From positions 62,001 to 126,000 of the forward strand of contig NZ_JAQGJT010000041.1 of assembly GCF_028290495.1 (NCBI RefSeq): a stretch of DNA of 64,000 bases. The letters run 5' to 3'. Shown piece after piece: positions 1 to 7,518 of the stretch. A program made the position numbers and the translations under genes. The first letter of the stretch is position 1. Every line of letters begins with the position of its first letter. The notes beneath the pieces were generated by a model. It was given only the letters and a program-made list of their open reading frames with translations. It was not told where the DNA came from and made no database searches. The stretch comes from Tardiphaga sp. (GTDB taxonomy: Bacteria > Pseudomonadota > Alphaproteobacteria > Rhizobiales > Xanthobacteraceae).

Positions 1-723
1 GGCGACAGCTACATTCTGAATGGCGAGAAATCGTCCATCAGCATGGCGGATCAGGCCGATGCGGTGGTGCTGTTCGCGCGCACCGGGACGGTCGAAAGCG
101 GTGCCCGCGGCGTCAGCGCATTCCTCGTCCCGATGAACACGCCGGGCGTCTCGACCCAGCGGTATAACGATCTCGGCAGCAAGGCGATCGGTCGAAGCTC
201 GATCTTCTTCGACAACGTCGTCGTCCCCGCCGATAACCGGCTGGCGGACGAGGGCGCCGGCTTTGTTCAAGTCATGCAGGGCTTCGATTTCAGCCGCGCG
301 CTGATCGGCTTGCAGGTGCTGGGATCGGCGCAAGCCTCGCTGGACGAAAGCTGGGCCTATATCCAGCAGCGCGAAGCGTTCGGCAGCAAGCTTTCAAAGA
401 ATCAGGGCGTGACCTTTCCTCTGGCGGAAGCGGAGACGCTGGTCGCCGCCGGGCGTCAGCTTTGTTTCCACACCCTGGCCCTCAAGGACGCGGACAAGCC
501 GCACACCGCGGAAGCCGCGATGTGCAAATGGTTCGCTCCGAAGACCGCGGTGGATGTCATCCACCAGTGTTTACTGACGCATGGCCACTATGGCTGGTCG
601 CTCGACCTGCCTCACCAGCAGCGACTGCGCGATGTCATGGGCCTGGAGATCGGCGACGGCACCGCGCAGATTATGAAGCTCGTCATCGCACGAGAAAAAC
701 TCAGAGGCGCAGCAAACAAATAA
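1..723 (+). CDS. aliB: AliB-like acyl-CoA dehydrogenase (5' end outside window)
   Basis: The reading frame is open from base 1, so the N-terminal part is missing and about 240 C-terminal residues are present. The fragment holds the acyl-CoA dehydrogenase middle beta domain and C-terminal helical domain, including the arginine-containing helix QQREAFGSKLSKNQGV and the C-terminal block GDGTAQIMKLVIAREK. It is followed at 28 bp by a CoA ligase and then a BadI homologue, the order expected for the Rhodopseudomonas cyclohexanecarboxylate genes. AliB oxidises cyclohexanecarboxyl-CoA to cyclohex-1-enecarboxyl-CoA with FAD. The residue aligned with the usual catalytic Glu (IYEGT in MCAD) is Asp (codon 655-657). 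The family is certain; the aliB assignment rests on context. Confidence 0.75.
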   Translation, partial: GDSYILNGEKSSISMADQADAVVLFARTGTVESGARGVSAFLVPMNTPGVSTQRYNDLGSKAIGRSSIFFDNVVVPADNRLADEGAGFVQVMQGFDFSRALIGLQVLGSAQASLDESWAYIQQREAFGSKLSKNQGVTFPLAEAETLVAAGRQLCFHTLALKDADKPHTAEAAMCKWFAPKTAVDVIHQCLLTHGHYGWSLDLPHQQRLRDVMGLEIGDGTAQIMKLVIAREKLRGAANK

Positions 724-750
724 CAGCGTCCTAGCCGGGAGGGGAATATC

Positions 751-2397
751 GTGGAATTTGACGCCATATTGATACCGCCACGCCGTGCCGCCATGATCGA
801 ACAACGTCTCTGGCACGATCAGACCATCAATGGCTATCTCGATGCGTGCGTCGCTTCCTGTCCGGACAAGGTCGCTCTGACAGCCGTGTCTTTGGAGAGC
901 GGCACGGTCAGGCGCTTTACCTATAGCGAGATGGCGACCATGGCGGATCGCATCGCCGTCGGTCTGTCGCGCCTGGGCGTTGGTCGAAACGACGTTGTCT
1001 CGATGCAAATGCCCAACTGGTGGCAGTTCACGCTGACCTACCTCGCCTGCTCGCGCATCGGCGCCGTCCTCAATCCCCTGATGCATATTTTCCGCGAGCG
1101 TGAGCTCTCGTTCATGCTCCAGCACGGCGCGAGCAAGGTCGTCATCGTGCCCCGGAAGTTTCGTGGTTTCGACCACGAGGCCATGATCGACGGACTGCGG
1201 GCGAACCTTCCCGACCTTCAGCACGTTGTCGTGGTGGACGGCGCGGGTTCGAACAGTTTTGAAGAACTGCTGAGCGGACCGAAATGGGAGGAAGTCGCCG
1301 ACGCCCAGGAAATCCTGACGCGTAACCGACCTGGCGCCGACGACGTCATGCAGCTGATCTATACGTCGGGGACGACGGGTGAGCCGAAGGGCGTCATGCA
1401 CTCGGCCAACACCACGATGGCCAATATCATTCCCTACGCGCAGCGCCTGAACCTCGGCGCCGATGATGTCGTGCTGATGGCGTCGCCAATGGCTCATCAG
1501 ACCGGCTTCATGTACGGGCTGATGATGCCGATCATGCTGCGCGGCAGTGTCGTGTTACAGGATATTTGGGATCCCAAAAAGGCGGTCGAGCTGATCCGCG
1601 CCGAGGGCGTGAGCTTCACGATGGCATCCACACCGTTCCTCACCGATCTGGCAAAGACCGTGGGCGAGAGCGGCCAGGGCGTTCCGTCGCTGCGCACCTT
1701 CCTGTGCGCGGGCGCTCCCATTCCCGGTCCTCTTGTGGAGAATGCGCGCAAGATGCTCGGTGCGAAGATCGTGTCCGCGTGGGGCATGACCGAGAATGGC
1801 GCGGTCACGCTGATCAAGATCGATGACGATGACGAGCGGGCTTTCAATACGTCGGGCTGCCCGTTGCCGGGATCTGAAATATGCGTTGTCGATGCGGATG
1901 GCCAACGGTTGCCTTCCAATACGGAAGGCAGATTGCTGGTCCGCTCCTGTTCGAATTTCGGCGGCTACCTGCGCAGACCTCATTTGAACGCCACCGATAC
2001 CGACGGATGGTTCGACACCGGCGATCTGGCCGAAATTGACGATCGCGGCTACATCCGGATCACGGGCCGCTCCAAGGACGTGATCATTCGCGGTGGTGAG
2101 AACATTCCCGTCGTTGAGATCGAGACGCTTCTCTACAAGCACCCCGCGGTCTCGCAGGTCGCCATTGTATCCTACCCGGACGAACGGCTGGGCGAGCGCG
2201 GCTGCGCTGTCGTCGTCCCGAGGCCGGGGCAGACCCTCGATCTTGCCGCCGTGGCCGACTTCTTGAAGGCGGAGAAGGTCGCGCTGCAATACATCCCCGA
2301 GCGACTGGTGGTTCTGAGCGAAATGCCCGCCACGCCCTCCGGAAAGATTCAAAAATTCAAGCTGCGCGACATCGTCAAAGAATTCACCGCGAGCTGA
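751..2397 (+). CDS. aliA: AliA-like cyclohexanecarboxylate-CoA ligase (AMP-forming)
   Basis: ANL-superfamily acyl-CoA synthetase of 548 residues. The P-loop YTSGTTGEPKG lies near residue 208, the adenylate motif WGMTENG near 345, the hinge GRSKDVIIRGGENI near 440, and the C-terminal catalytic lysine is in PSGKIQKFKL. It activates a carboxylic acid to its CoA thioester using ATP; cyclohexanecarboxylate is inferred from the flanking aliB- and badI-like genes. The start is GTG at 751, preceded by GGGAGGGG about 10 bp upstream. An in-frame ATG at 793 would delete conserved N-terminal residues only slightly, so it cannot be excluded. It is in one operon with its neighbours: 27 bp after the dehydrogenase and 21 bp before badI. 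Confidence 0.8.
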   Translation: MEFDAILIPPRRAAMIEQRLWHDQTINGYLDACVASCPDKVALTAVSLESGTVRRFTYSEMATMADRIAVGLSRLGVGRNDVVSMQMPNWWQFTLTYLACSRIGAVLNPLMHIFRERELSFMLQHGASKVVIVPRKFRGFDHEAMIDGLRANLPDLQHVVVVDGAGSNSFEELLSGPKWEEVADAQEILTRNRPGADDVMQLIYTSGTTGEPKGVMHSANTTMANIIPYAQRLNLGADDVVLMASPMAHQTGFMYGLMMPIMLRGSVVLQDIWDPKKAVELIRAEGVSFTMASTPFLTDLAKTVGESGQGVPSLRTFLCAGAPIPGPLVENARKMLGAKIVSAWGMTENGAVTLIKIDDDDERAFNTSGCPLPGSEICVVDADGQRLPSNTEGRLLVRSCSNFGGYLRRPHLNATDTDGWFDTGDLAEIDDRGYIRITGRSKDVIIRGGENIPVVEIETLLYKHPAVSQVAIVSYPDERLGERGCAVVVPRPGQTLDLAAVADFLKAEKVALQYIPERLVVLSEMPATPSGKIQKFKLRDIVKEFTAS

Positions 2398-2418
2398 ACC
2401 ATGCAGAAAGGCAACGAC

Positions 2419-3207
2419 ATGACCACTTACGAAGACATCACCTATGAGGAACGCCTGAAGGGCGTCGCCCGCATCACCATCAACCGGCCCGCCAGCTACA
2501 ATGCGTTCCGCGGCAAGACGGTGGAAGAACTCATTCACGCGTTCCAGCGCGCGGGTTGGGACAAGTCGATCGGGGTGATCGTTTTGACCGGCGCCGGCGA
2601 CAAGGCGTTCTGCACCGGCGGCGACCAGGGCGCGCATGACGGCCAGTATGACGGTCGCGGTACCATCGGCCTGCCCATCGATGAATTCCAGAGCGTCATT
2701 CGCGACATGCCGAAGCCGGTCATTGCCCGGGTGAACGGATTTGCGATCGGCGGCGGAAACGTTCTCGCCACGCTCTGCGATTTGACGATCGCCTCGGACC
2801 GCGCCCAGTTCGGTCAGGTCGGGCCCAAGGTCGGCTCGGTCGATCCCGGATTCGGAACGGCCTATCTCGCACGCGTCGTCGGCGAGAAGAAGGCGCGCGA
2901 GATGTGGTACCTGTGCCGGCGCTATACCGCGGCGCAGGCTGTCGAGATGGGCCTTGCGAATATCGCCGTTCCGCATGACGAGCTTGATGCCGAGGTCGAT
3001 CGCTGGTGCGAGGAATTGATGGAGCGCAGCCCGACCGCGCTTGCGCTTGCCAAGCGATCGTTCAATGCCGACAGCGAATCCATCCGCGGCATCGCCAGCA
3101 TGGGCATGCAGGCGCTCAGCCTTTATTACGACACCGAGGAATCGAAAGAGGGCGGCAACGCGTTTCGCGAGAAGCGCAAGCCGGACTTCCGCAAGTTCAA
3201 CCGCTGA
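2419..3207 (+). CDS. badI: BadI, 2-ketocyclohexanecarboxyl-CoA hydrolase
   Basis: Crotonase-fold protein of 262 residues. Features shared with Rhodopseudomonas BadI and the MenB branch include FCTGGDQGAHDGQYDGRG, IGGGNVLATLCDLTIAS and FGQVGPKVGSVDPGFGT. BadI hydrolytically opens the ring of 2-ketocyclohexanecarboxyl-CoA to give pimelyl-CoA, a reverse-Dieckmann reaction, hence the MenB-like active site rather than the two hydratase glutamates. The ATG at 2419 was chosen because GAAAGG lies just upstream and it gives the length usual for BadI. The ATG at 2401 has only a poor ribosome binding site. It is the last gene of the aliB-aliA-badI operon and is followed by a terminator. The match to the remembered R. 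palustris protein is very close throughout. Confidence 0.9.
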   Translation: MTTYEDITYEERLKGVARITINRPASYNAFRGKTVEELIHAFQRAGWDKSIGVIVLTGAGDKAFCTGGDQGAHDGQYDGRGTIGLPIDEFQSVIRDMPKPVIARVNGFAIGGGNVLATLCDLTIASDRAQFGQVGPKVGSVDPGFGTAYLARVVGEKKAREMWYLCRRYTAAQAVEMGLANIAVPHDELDAEVDRWCEELMERSPTALALAKRSFNADSESIRGIASMGMQALSLYYDTEESKEGGNAFREKRKPDFRKFNR

Positions 3208-3210
3208 CGC

Positions 3211-3231
3211 AAAAGCGTAGCTCGCTTTTTT
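3211..3231 (+). terminator. Rho-independent terminator after badI
   Basis: A small hairpin, AAAAGCG-TAGCT-CGCTTTT, begins 3 bp after the badI stop and runs directly into six T residues. The stem is 7 bp with three G:C pairs, so it is modest in strength but well placed. Confidence 0.55.
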
Positions 3232-3241
3232 GAAACGGGAA

Positions 3242-3279
3242 CGCGCACTGTCTCACCTGAGCGAGGTGAACAGTGCGCG
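3242..3279. terminator. Long hairpin between convergent badI and badR
   Basis: Inverted repeat CGCGCACTGT (3242-3251) with ACAGTGCGCG (3270-3279), and an inner stem TCACCT/AGGTGA separated from the outer one by a one-base bulge. It lies between two convergent transcription units, so a bidirectional terminator or barrier is likely. There is no long T tract on either side. Confidence 0.45.
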
Positions 3280-3301
3280 GCGCCTCATCGCTCCGACAGG
3301 G

Positions 3302-3808
3302 CTAGACCTTCGTCAGCGAGTTCTTGAGGCGATCGAGTAGGCGATAAAGAGCAACCTGGTCATCATGGCTGAACGTATCGAGTGCTGCGGAATAGAAAGC
3401 TCCAATCGGCTCCTGCATGCGCGCCCAGATCGTTTTGCCCTCGGGGCTCAGCCGGATTCGCCGGCTGCGGCCGTCGTCCTTGTCCTTGGCGCGCTCGACC
3501 CATCCGCGGCGTTCGAGCCTGTCCAGGACCGCGGTCAGGCTCTGGCGGCTGACATCGAGGAACTCGATCAGATCCTTGACCGTCATACCGCCCTCGCGGA
3601 TCAGCGGCCGCGCAAGGGCTCCCAACACGGCCCATTGCTGGGTCGTTGCTCCGAACAGGTCGACATAACGCGTGCCCTGCTTGTGCATGAGGTTTGACGC
3701 CTGATAGAGGCGAAAAAACACCCTGTTGGCGACTTCAAATTCGACGTCGGATTTTTCAACCGGAAGACCCAATACCGCACCTCGTTCGATCAGCAATTCG
3801 CGGTTCAT
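3302..3808 (-). CDS. badR: BadR-like MarR-family transcriptional regulator
   Basis: MarR protein of 168 residues, with a winged helix around residues 55-125 containing GGMTVKDLIEFLDVSRQSLTAVLDRLE in pieces and the wing KDKDDGRSRRIRLSPEG. In Rhodopseudomonas, BadR is the repressor of the cyclohexanecarboxylate genes and is released by a pathway CoA intermediate. Here the gene is convergent with aliB-aliA-badI and divergent from a crotonase gene, with a palindrome 4 bp upstream of its start, so autoregulation together with control of the crotonase is plausible. Assignment to badR rather than another MarR member rests on the neighbours. Confidence 0.75.
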   Translation of the reverse strand: MNRELLIERGAVLGLPVEKSDVEFEVANRVFFRLYQASNLMHKQGTRYVDLFGATTQQWAVLGALARPLIREGGMTVKDLIEFLDVSRQSLTAVLDRLERRGWVERAKDKDDGRSRRIRLSPEGKTIWARMQEPIGAFYSAALDTFSHDDQVALYRLLDRLKNSLTKV

Positions 3809-3811
3809 TAT

Positions 3812-3825
3812 ATCAAGGTGTTGAT
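3812..3825. promoter_or_regulatory. Candidate BadR/MarR operator
   Basis: A perfect inverted repeat ATCAA-GGTG-TTGAT lies in the 92-bp space between divergent badR and the enoyl-CoA hydratase gene, 4 bp from the badR start codon. Short ATCAA/TTGAT-type dyads are typical of MarR-family sites. Function is inferred from position and symmetry only. Confidence 0.4.
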
Positions 3826-3900
3826 GGGATGGCGGGATATTCGGCTATCAACCCCGTGTTCCCCTCACGTTTTTCCAACTCCGCAGCAAAGGTATCCGAA

Positions 3901-4683
3901 ATGACGAGCGCATCCGCAGCGGCCAGGTGCCTGACCTTGGAGTTCAGCGGTCCGATTGCGACGTTGACCCTCAAGCGCGACGCGATGAACACCATTGGCG
4001 ACGATCTGTTGGGCGATCTGGCCTTGGCTCTGGAGGCCGTGTCGGCGCCGGACTGCGGAATCTCCGTGCTACGCATTCGCAGCGACCAGCGCGTTTTCTC
4101 GGCTGGCGCGGATCTGCGGCTGGTGGCCCGGCGCCTCGAAAGCCCGATGGGCGCGGACGAGATGAAGGCCACCGTGCAGCATTTCCACGAAGTCTATGAC
4201 CGCCTGGCTGCATTGCCGATGGTGACGGTCGCGGAGATTGAGGGGCATGCGCTCGGTGGCGGACTCGAACTGGCGCTGGCGTGCGACATAAGGATCGCGT
4301 CCTTCAATGCCAAGCTGGGATTGCCCGAGGCCAAGGTGGGCCTGTTGCCCGGGGCAGGTGGCACGCAACGTTTGACGCGGTTGTGCGGCGAGGGCGTTGC
4401 CGCGCGGATGATCCTGACCGGCGACGTGATCGGCGGCCGTGAGGCCGAGCGACTGGGTCTCGTCCAGTGGGCCTTTGAAGCTGCGGAATTCGCCGTGTCG
4501 GCGGCAGAGATCGTATCGAGGGCGGCGAGCCTGTCTCCGGATGCACTCAGGATTGCCAAGAGATGCATTCGTCTTGCCGTCCAGGAACAGACACGTGGTT
4601 CGCAGGCCGAGATCGAGGGCATCCATACCTTGATGGGCACAGACGAAGCCAGGAAGCGGGTGCGGGCTTTTCTGGGCGCCTGA
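3901..4683 (+). CDS. Enoyl-CoA hydratase/isomerase (possible BadK role)
   Basis: Crotonase of 260 residues with both hydratase catalytic glutamates in conserved contexts: HALGGGLELALACDI and LPEAKVGLLPGAGGTQRL. It also has the oxyanion-hole segment FSAGADLR. It should hydrate a 2-enoyl-CoA. In the alicyclic pathway the missing step between AliB and BadH is hydration of cyclohex-1-enecarboxyl-CoA (BadK), and this gene is positioned to supply it. Its sequence is not especially close to the BadK I remember, so no symbol is given. The start at 3901 has AAAGG about 8 bp upstream. An upstream ATG at 3826 would add a poorly conserved leader and overlap the regulatory region. It is transcribed divergently from badR. 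Confidence 0.75.
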   Translation: MTSASAAARCLTLEFSGPIATLTLKRDAMNTIGDDLLGDLALALEAVSAPDCGISVLRIRSDQRVFSAGADLRLVARRLESPMGADEMKATVQHFHEVYDRLAALPMVTVAEIEGHALGGGLELALACDIRIASFNAKLGLPEAKVGLLPGAGGTQRLTRLCGEGVAARMILTGDVIGGREAERLGLVQWAFEAAEFAVSAAEIVSRAASLSPDALRIAKRCIRLAVQEQTRGSQAEIEGIHTLMGTDEARKRVRAFLGA

Positions 4684-4834
4684 CGGCCATCGATAACTAT
4701 CCGTTGATGCCGCCGACGCCATTCTCAATGGCACCTCCGCCTCTGCGGGCAACTGTCCGGTCAATTGACTCTGGCAATCCGCCATGCTGCCATGCAATAT
4801 CAATTTATCGTTATACGGCTGAGGAGACGGCGTC

Positions 4835-5779
4835 ATGAAGTTGATCGGAATTCCCGCGGCAGCGATTCTCGCGGCCATCGTTGCGACGCCGGCGGCGGCG
4901 CAGACCAAGGTGACGATCGCGATCTCCGGCTGGACCGGCTTCGCGCCGCTGACGCTGGCCAAGGAAGCCGGCATCTTCGCCAAGAACGGCCTCGACGTCA
5001 CCATCAAGAAAGTCCCGCAGGCCAGCCGCCACCTCGCCATCGCCTCCGGCGACGTGCAGTGCGCAGCCACCACGGTGGAGACCTGGGTGGCGTGGAACGC
5101 CAACGGTGTCGCCACCACGCAGCTGTTCCAGCTCGACAAGTCCTACGGCGCCGACGGCATGGTCGTGCGCTCTGGCACGGCTTCGATCAAGGACCTGAAG
5201 GGCAAGACCGTCGCAGCCTCCGCACCGGGCACCGCGCCGTATTTCACGCTGGCCTGGTTCCTGAAGAAGAACGGCCTGTCGGTGAAGGATGTCAGCGTCG
5301 TCAACATGGAGCCGGGTCCGGCAGCTCAGGCCTTTATCGCTGGCCAGAACGATGCCGCGATGACCTATGAGCCCTATCTCTCCGCGGTGCGCGAGAAGCC
5401 GGAAGCCGGCAAGATCATCGCCACCACGCTGGATTATCCGATGATCATGGACACCTTCGGCTGCACGCCGAAGTTCATCGCCGAAAACGAGACCGCGGTG
5501 AAGGCGCTGACCAAGAGCTATTTCGATGCCGTCGACATGATCAAGACCGACCAGGCCAAGTCCTACGAGATCATGGGCGCCGACGTGAAGCAGTCCGGCG
5601 AGAAGTTCGGTTCGTCCGCGCAGTATCTGCGCTGGCAGAACCAGGAGGAGAACAAGAAGTTCTTCGCCGGTGATTTCCAGAAATTCTCAAAGGAAGCCGC
5701 CGAGCTTCTGCTGGAAATCGGCGTGATCAAGGAAATTCCTGACCTCATCAAGATCGTCGATACGCGTTTTATCCAGTGA
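4835..5779 (+). CDS. ABC transporter substrate-binding protein (SsuA/TauA type)
   Basis: Periplasmic binding protein of 314 residues with a signal peptide (MKLIGIPAAAILAAIVATP, cleavage after AAAQ). The NMT1/SsuA-like fold is seen in SGWTGFAPLTLAKEAGIFAKNG followed by the GDVQCAATTVETWVAWN segment. Members of this family bind nitrate, sulfonates, taurine, aromatic acids or thiamine precursors; the ligand cannot be read from the sequence. GAGGAG lies about 8 bp before the ATG. Permease and ATPase genes follow in the same direction, giving a complete importer. The neighbouring alicyclic-acid genes hint at a carboxylate ligand, but the two groups may be unrelated. Confidence 0.85.
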   Translation: MKLIGIPAAAILAAIVATPAAAQTKVTIAISGWTGFAPLTLAKEAGIFAKNGLDVTIKKVPQASRHLAIASGDVQCAATTVETWVAWNANGVATTQLFQLDKSYGADGMVVRSGTASIKDLKGKTVAASAPGTAPYFTLAWFLKKNGLSVKDVSVVNMEPGPAAQAFIAGQNDAAMTYEPYLSAVREKPEAGKIIATTLDYPMIMDTFGCTPKFIAENETAVKALTKSYFDAVDMIKTDQAKSYEIMGADVKQSGEKFGSSAQYLRWQNQEENKKFFAGDFQKFSKEAAELLLEIGVIKEIPDLIKIVDTRFIQ

Positions 5780-5816
5780 GTTGATGCGCCAGAGTGCCCA
5801 TCTCGTCACACGTGAT

Positions 5817-5921
5817 GTCATGGCCGGGCGAGCGCGAAGCAACGCTTCGCAAGATGTTCCGGCCATCCACGTCTTATCTGCAACAAAGCCGTGGATGCCC
5901 GGAACAAGTCCGGGCATGACG
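5817..5921. repeat. Palindromic intergenic repeat, family A
   Basis: About 105 bp between the binding-protein and permease genes. It contains GTCATGGCCGGG paired with CCGGCCATCCACG, then CGTGGATGCCCGG paired with CCGGGCATGACG. A second copy with the same arms is at 29588-29665. Because it lies inside an ABC operon, it may form a strong mRNA structure that lowers expression of the downstream membrane genes. Confidence 0.7.
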
Positions 5922-5952
5922 ACTGAGTTGGCAACACCGTTTCAGGTCCGAC

Positions 5953-6726
5953 ATGAAACCGCTCGCCCCGATCTCGTCTTCCGCGCGCGCCGTGCTCGGC
6001 ATTTCGTTCTTCATCCTGTTCGTCGCCGCGTGGTCCTACGCGACCTTCGGCGGCTTCGTCTCCAAGACCTTTCTCGCCAATCCGCTGACCATGCTCAGCG
6101 ACGGTTGGTGGCTGCTGACCAAGCAGGGTTTCCTGTTCGACATAGGCATGACGATCTGGCGTGTGATCGGCGGCTTCGTGATCGCAGCGCTGGTCGCAGT
6201 CCCGCTCGGCATCCTGATGGGCGCCTACAAGCCGGTCGAGGCTTTCCTCGAACCCTTCGTGTCGTTCGGGCGCTATCTGCCGGCCTCGGCTTTCATCCCG
6301 TTGTTGATCCTGTGGGCCGGCATCGGCGAGTTGCAGAAGCTGCTGGTGATCTTCATCGGCTCGGTGTTCCAATTGATCCTGATGGTCGCTGTCACCGTCG
6401 GCAGCGTGCGCCGCGACCTGGTCGAGGCCTCATTGACGCTCGGCGCACGCGACGTGGGCGTGCTCAAGCGGGTGCTGATACCCTCCGCGGCGCCGGGCAT
6501 CGCCGAAATCCTCCGCCTCGTGCTTGGCTGGGCGTGGACCTATGTCATCGTCGCCGAACTGATCGGCTCGTCCTCGGGCATTGGCCACATGATCATCGAC
6601 AGCCAAGCGCTGCTCGCCACCGGCCAGATCATTTTCGGCATCATCGTCATCGGCATCATCGGCCTGATCTCGGATTATGCCTTCAAGGCGGCGAACCGCG
6701 CGATGTTCCCGTGGAGCATCCTGTGA
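5953..6726 (+). CDS. ABC transporter permease (SsuC/TauC type)
   Basis: Integral membrane protein of 257 residues with about six transmembrane helices; the first is FFILFVAAWSYATFGG. The cytoplasmic EAA coupling loop is visible as VEASLTLGARDVGVLKRVLIPSAAPGIAEI in two adjoining pieces. It forms the channel for the solute delivered by the preceding binding protein. The stop codon overlaps the start of the ATPase gene (GTGA), indicating translational coupling. The start is ATG at 5953; a palindromic repeat occupies the space upstream. Confidence 0.9.
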   Translation: MKPLAPISSSARAVLGISFFILFVAAWSYATFGGFVSKTFLANPLTMLSDGWWLLTKQGFLFDIGMTIWRVIGGFVIAALVAVPLGILMGAYKPVEAFLEPFVSFGRYLPASAFIPLLILWAGIGELQKLLVIFIGSVFQLILMVAVTVGSVRRDLVEASLTLGARDVGVLKRVLIPSAAPGIAEILRLVLGWAWTYVIVAELIGSSSGIGHMIIDSQALLATGQIIFGIIVIGIIGLISDYAFKAANRAMFPWSIL

Positions 6727-7508
6727 GCAAGCTGGTCATCGAGAACGTCTCGCGCATCTTTCCTGCGGTTCGTGGCGGCACGCCGACACGGGCGCTGGAG
6801 CCCACCAACCTCGCGGTTGCGGACAACGACTTCGTCACCATTCTCGGCCCGTCCGGCTGCGGAAAGTCCACGCTGCTGCGCATGGTCGCAGGATTGGACA
6901 CGCCGACCACCGGCCGCATCCTGCTCGACGGAAAAGCCATCACCGGCCCCGGCGCGGACCGCGGCATGGTGTTCCAGTCGTACACGTTGTTTCCCTGGCT
7001 GACGGTGTCGGAAAACATTTCCTTCGGCCTGCGCGAACGCGGCGTTTCGTTGCGCGAGCGCAACGCGATCGCCGCCGAATGGCTTGACAAGGTCGGCCTC
7101 ACCAGCTTCGCCAATCATTTTCCGAAGCAGCTCTCCGGCGGCATGCAGCAGCGCACCGCGATTGCGCGCGCGCTCGCCAACAGCCCGAAGATCCTGTTGC
7201 TCGACGAGCCGTTCGGCGCGCTCGACAACCAGACCCGCGCTTTGATGCAGGAACTGCTGCTCGGCATCTGGGAGCGTGAGCGCAAGACGGTGATCTTCGT
7301 CACCCACGATATCGAGGAGGCGGTGTTCCTGGCCTCGCGCGTGGTGGTGATGTCAGCGCGTCCCGGCCGCATCAAGGTTGACGTCGCGGTCGACCTGCCG
7401 CATCCGCGCCACTACACGGTCAAGACCAGCCCGGAGTTCTCCGCGTTGAAAGCCCGATTGACCGAAGAGATCCGCGTCGAGGCCGTGCTGGCGGCGGAAG
7501 TGCACTAG
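6723..7508 (+). CDS. ABC transporter ATP-binding protein (SsuB/TauB type)
   Basis: ATPase of 261 residues starting at GTG 6723, overlapping the permease stop by 4 bp. Walker A is GPSGCGKST, the Q-loop is GMVFQSYTLFPWLTV, the signature is LSGGMQQR, Walker B is ILLLDEPFGALD and the H-loop is FVTHDIEEA. It powers the importer encoded by the two upstream genes. The order binding protein, permease, ATPase and the PWLTV segment are standard for nitrate/sulfonate/taurine transporters. Translation upstream of 6723 in the same frame runs antisense-like through the permease gene and is not part of this protein. Confidence 0.92.
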   Translation: MSKLVIENVSRIFPAVRGGTPTRALEPTNLAVADNDFVTILGPSGCGKSTLLRMVAGLDTPTTGRILLDGKAITGPGADRGMVFQSYTLFPWLTVSENISFGLRERGVSLRERNAIAAEWLDKVGLTSFANHFPKQLSGGMQQRTAIARALANSPKILLLDEPFGALDNQTRALMQELLLGIWERERKTVIFVTHDIEEAVFLASRVVVMSARPGRIKVDVAVDLPHPRHYTVKTSPEFSALKARLTEEIRVEAVLAAEVH

Positions 7509-7518
7509 CGCCGCCGCG

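Noticed and set aside
5781-6722. In-frame upstream extension of the ABC ATPase
   Set aside because: It runs through the permease gene in another frame and reads as Arg/His-rich nonsense; the GTG at 6723 gives the normal ATPase start.
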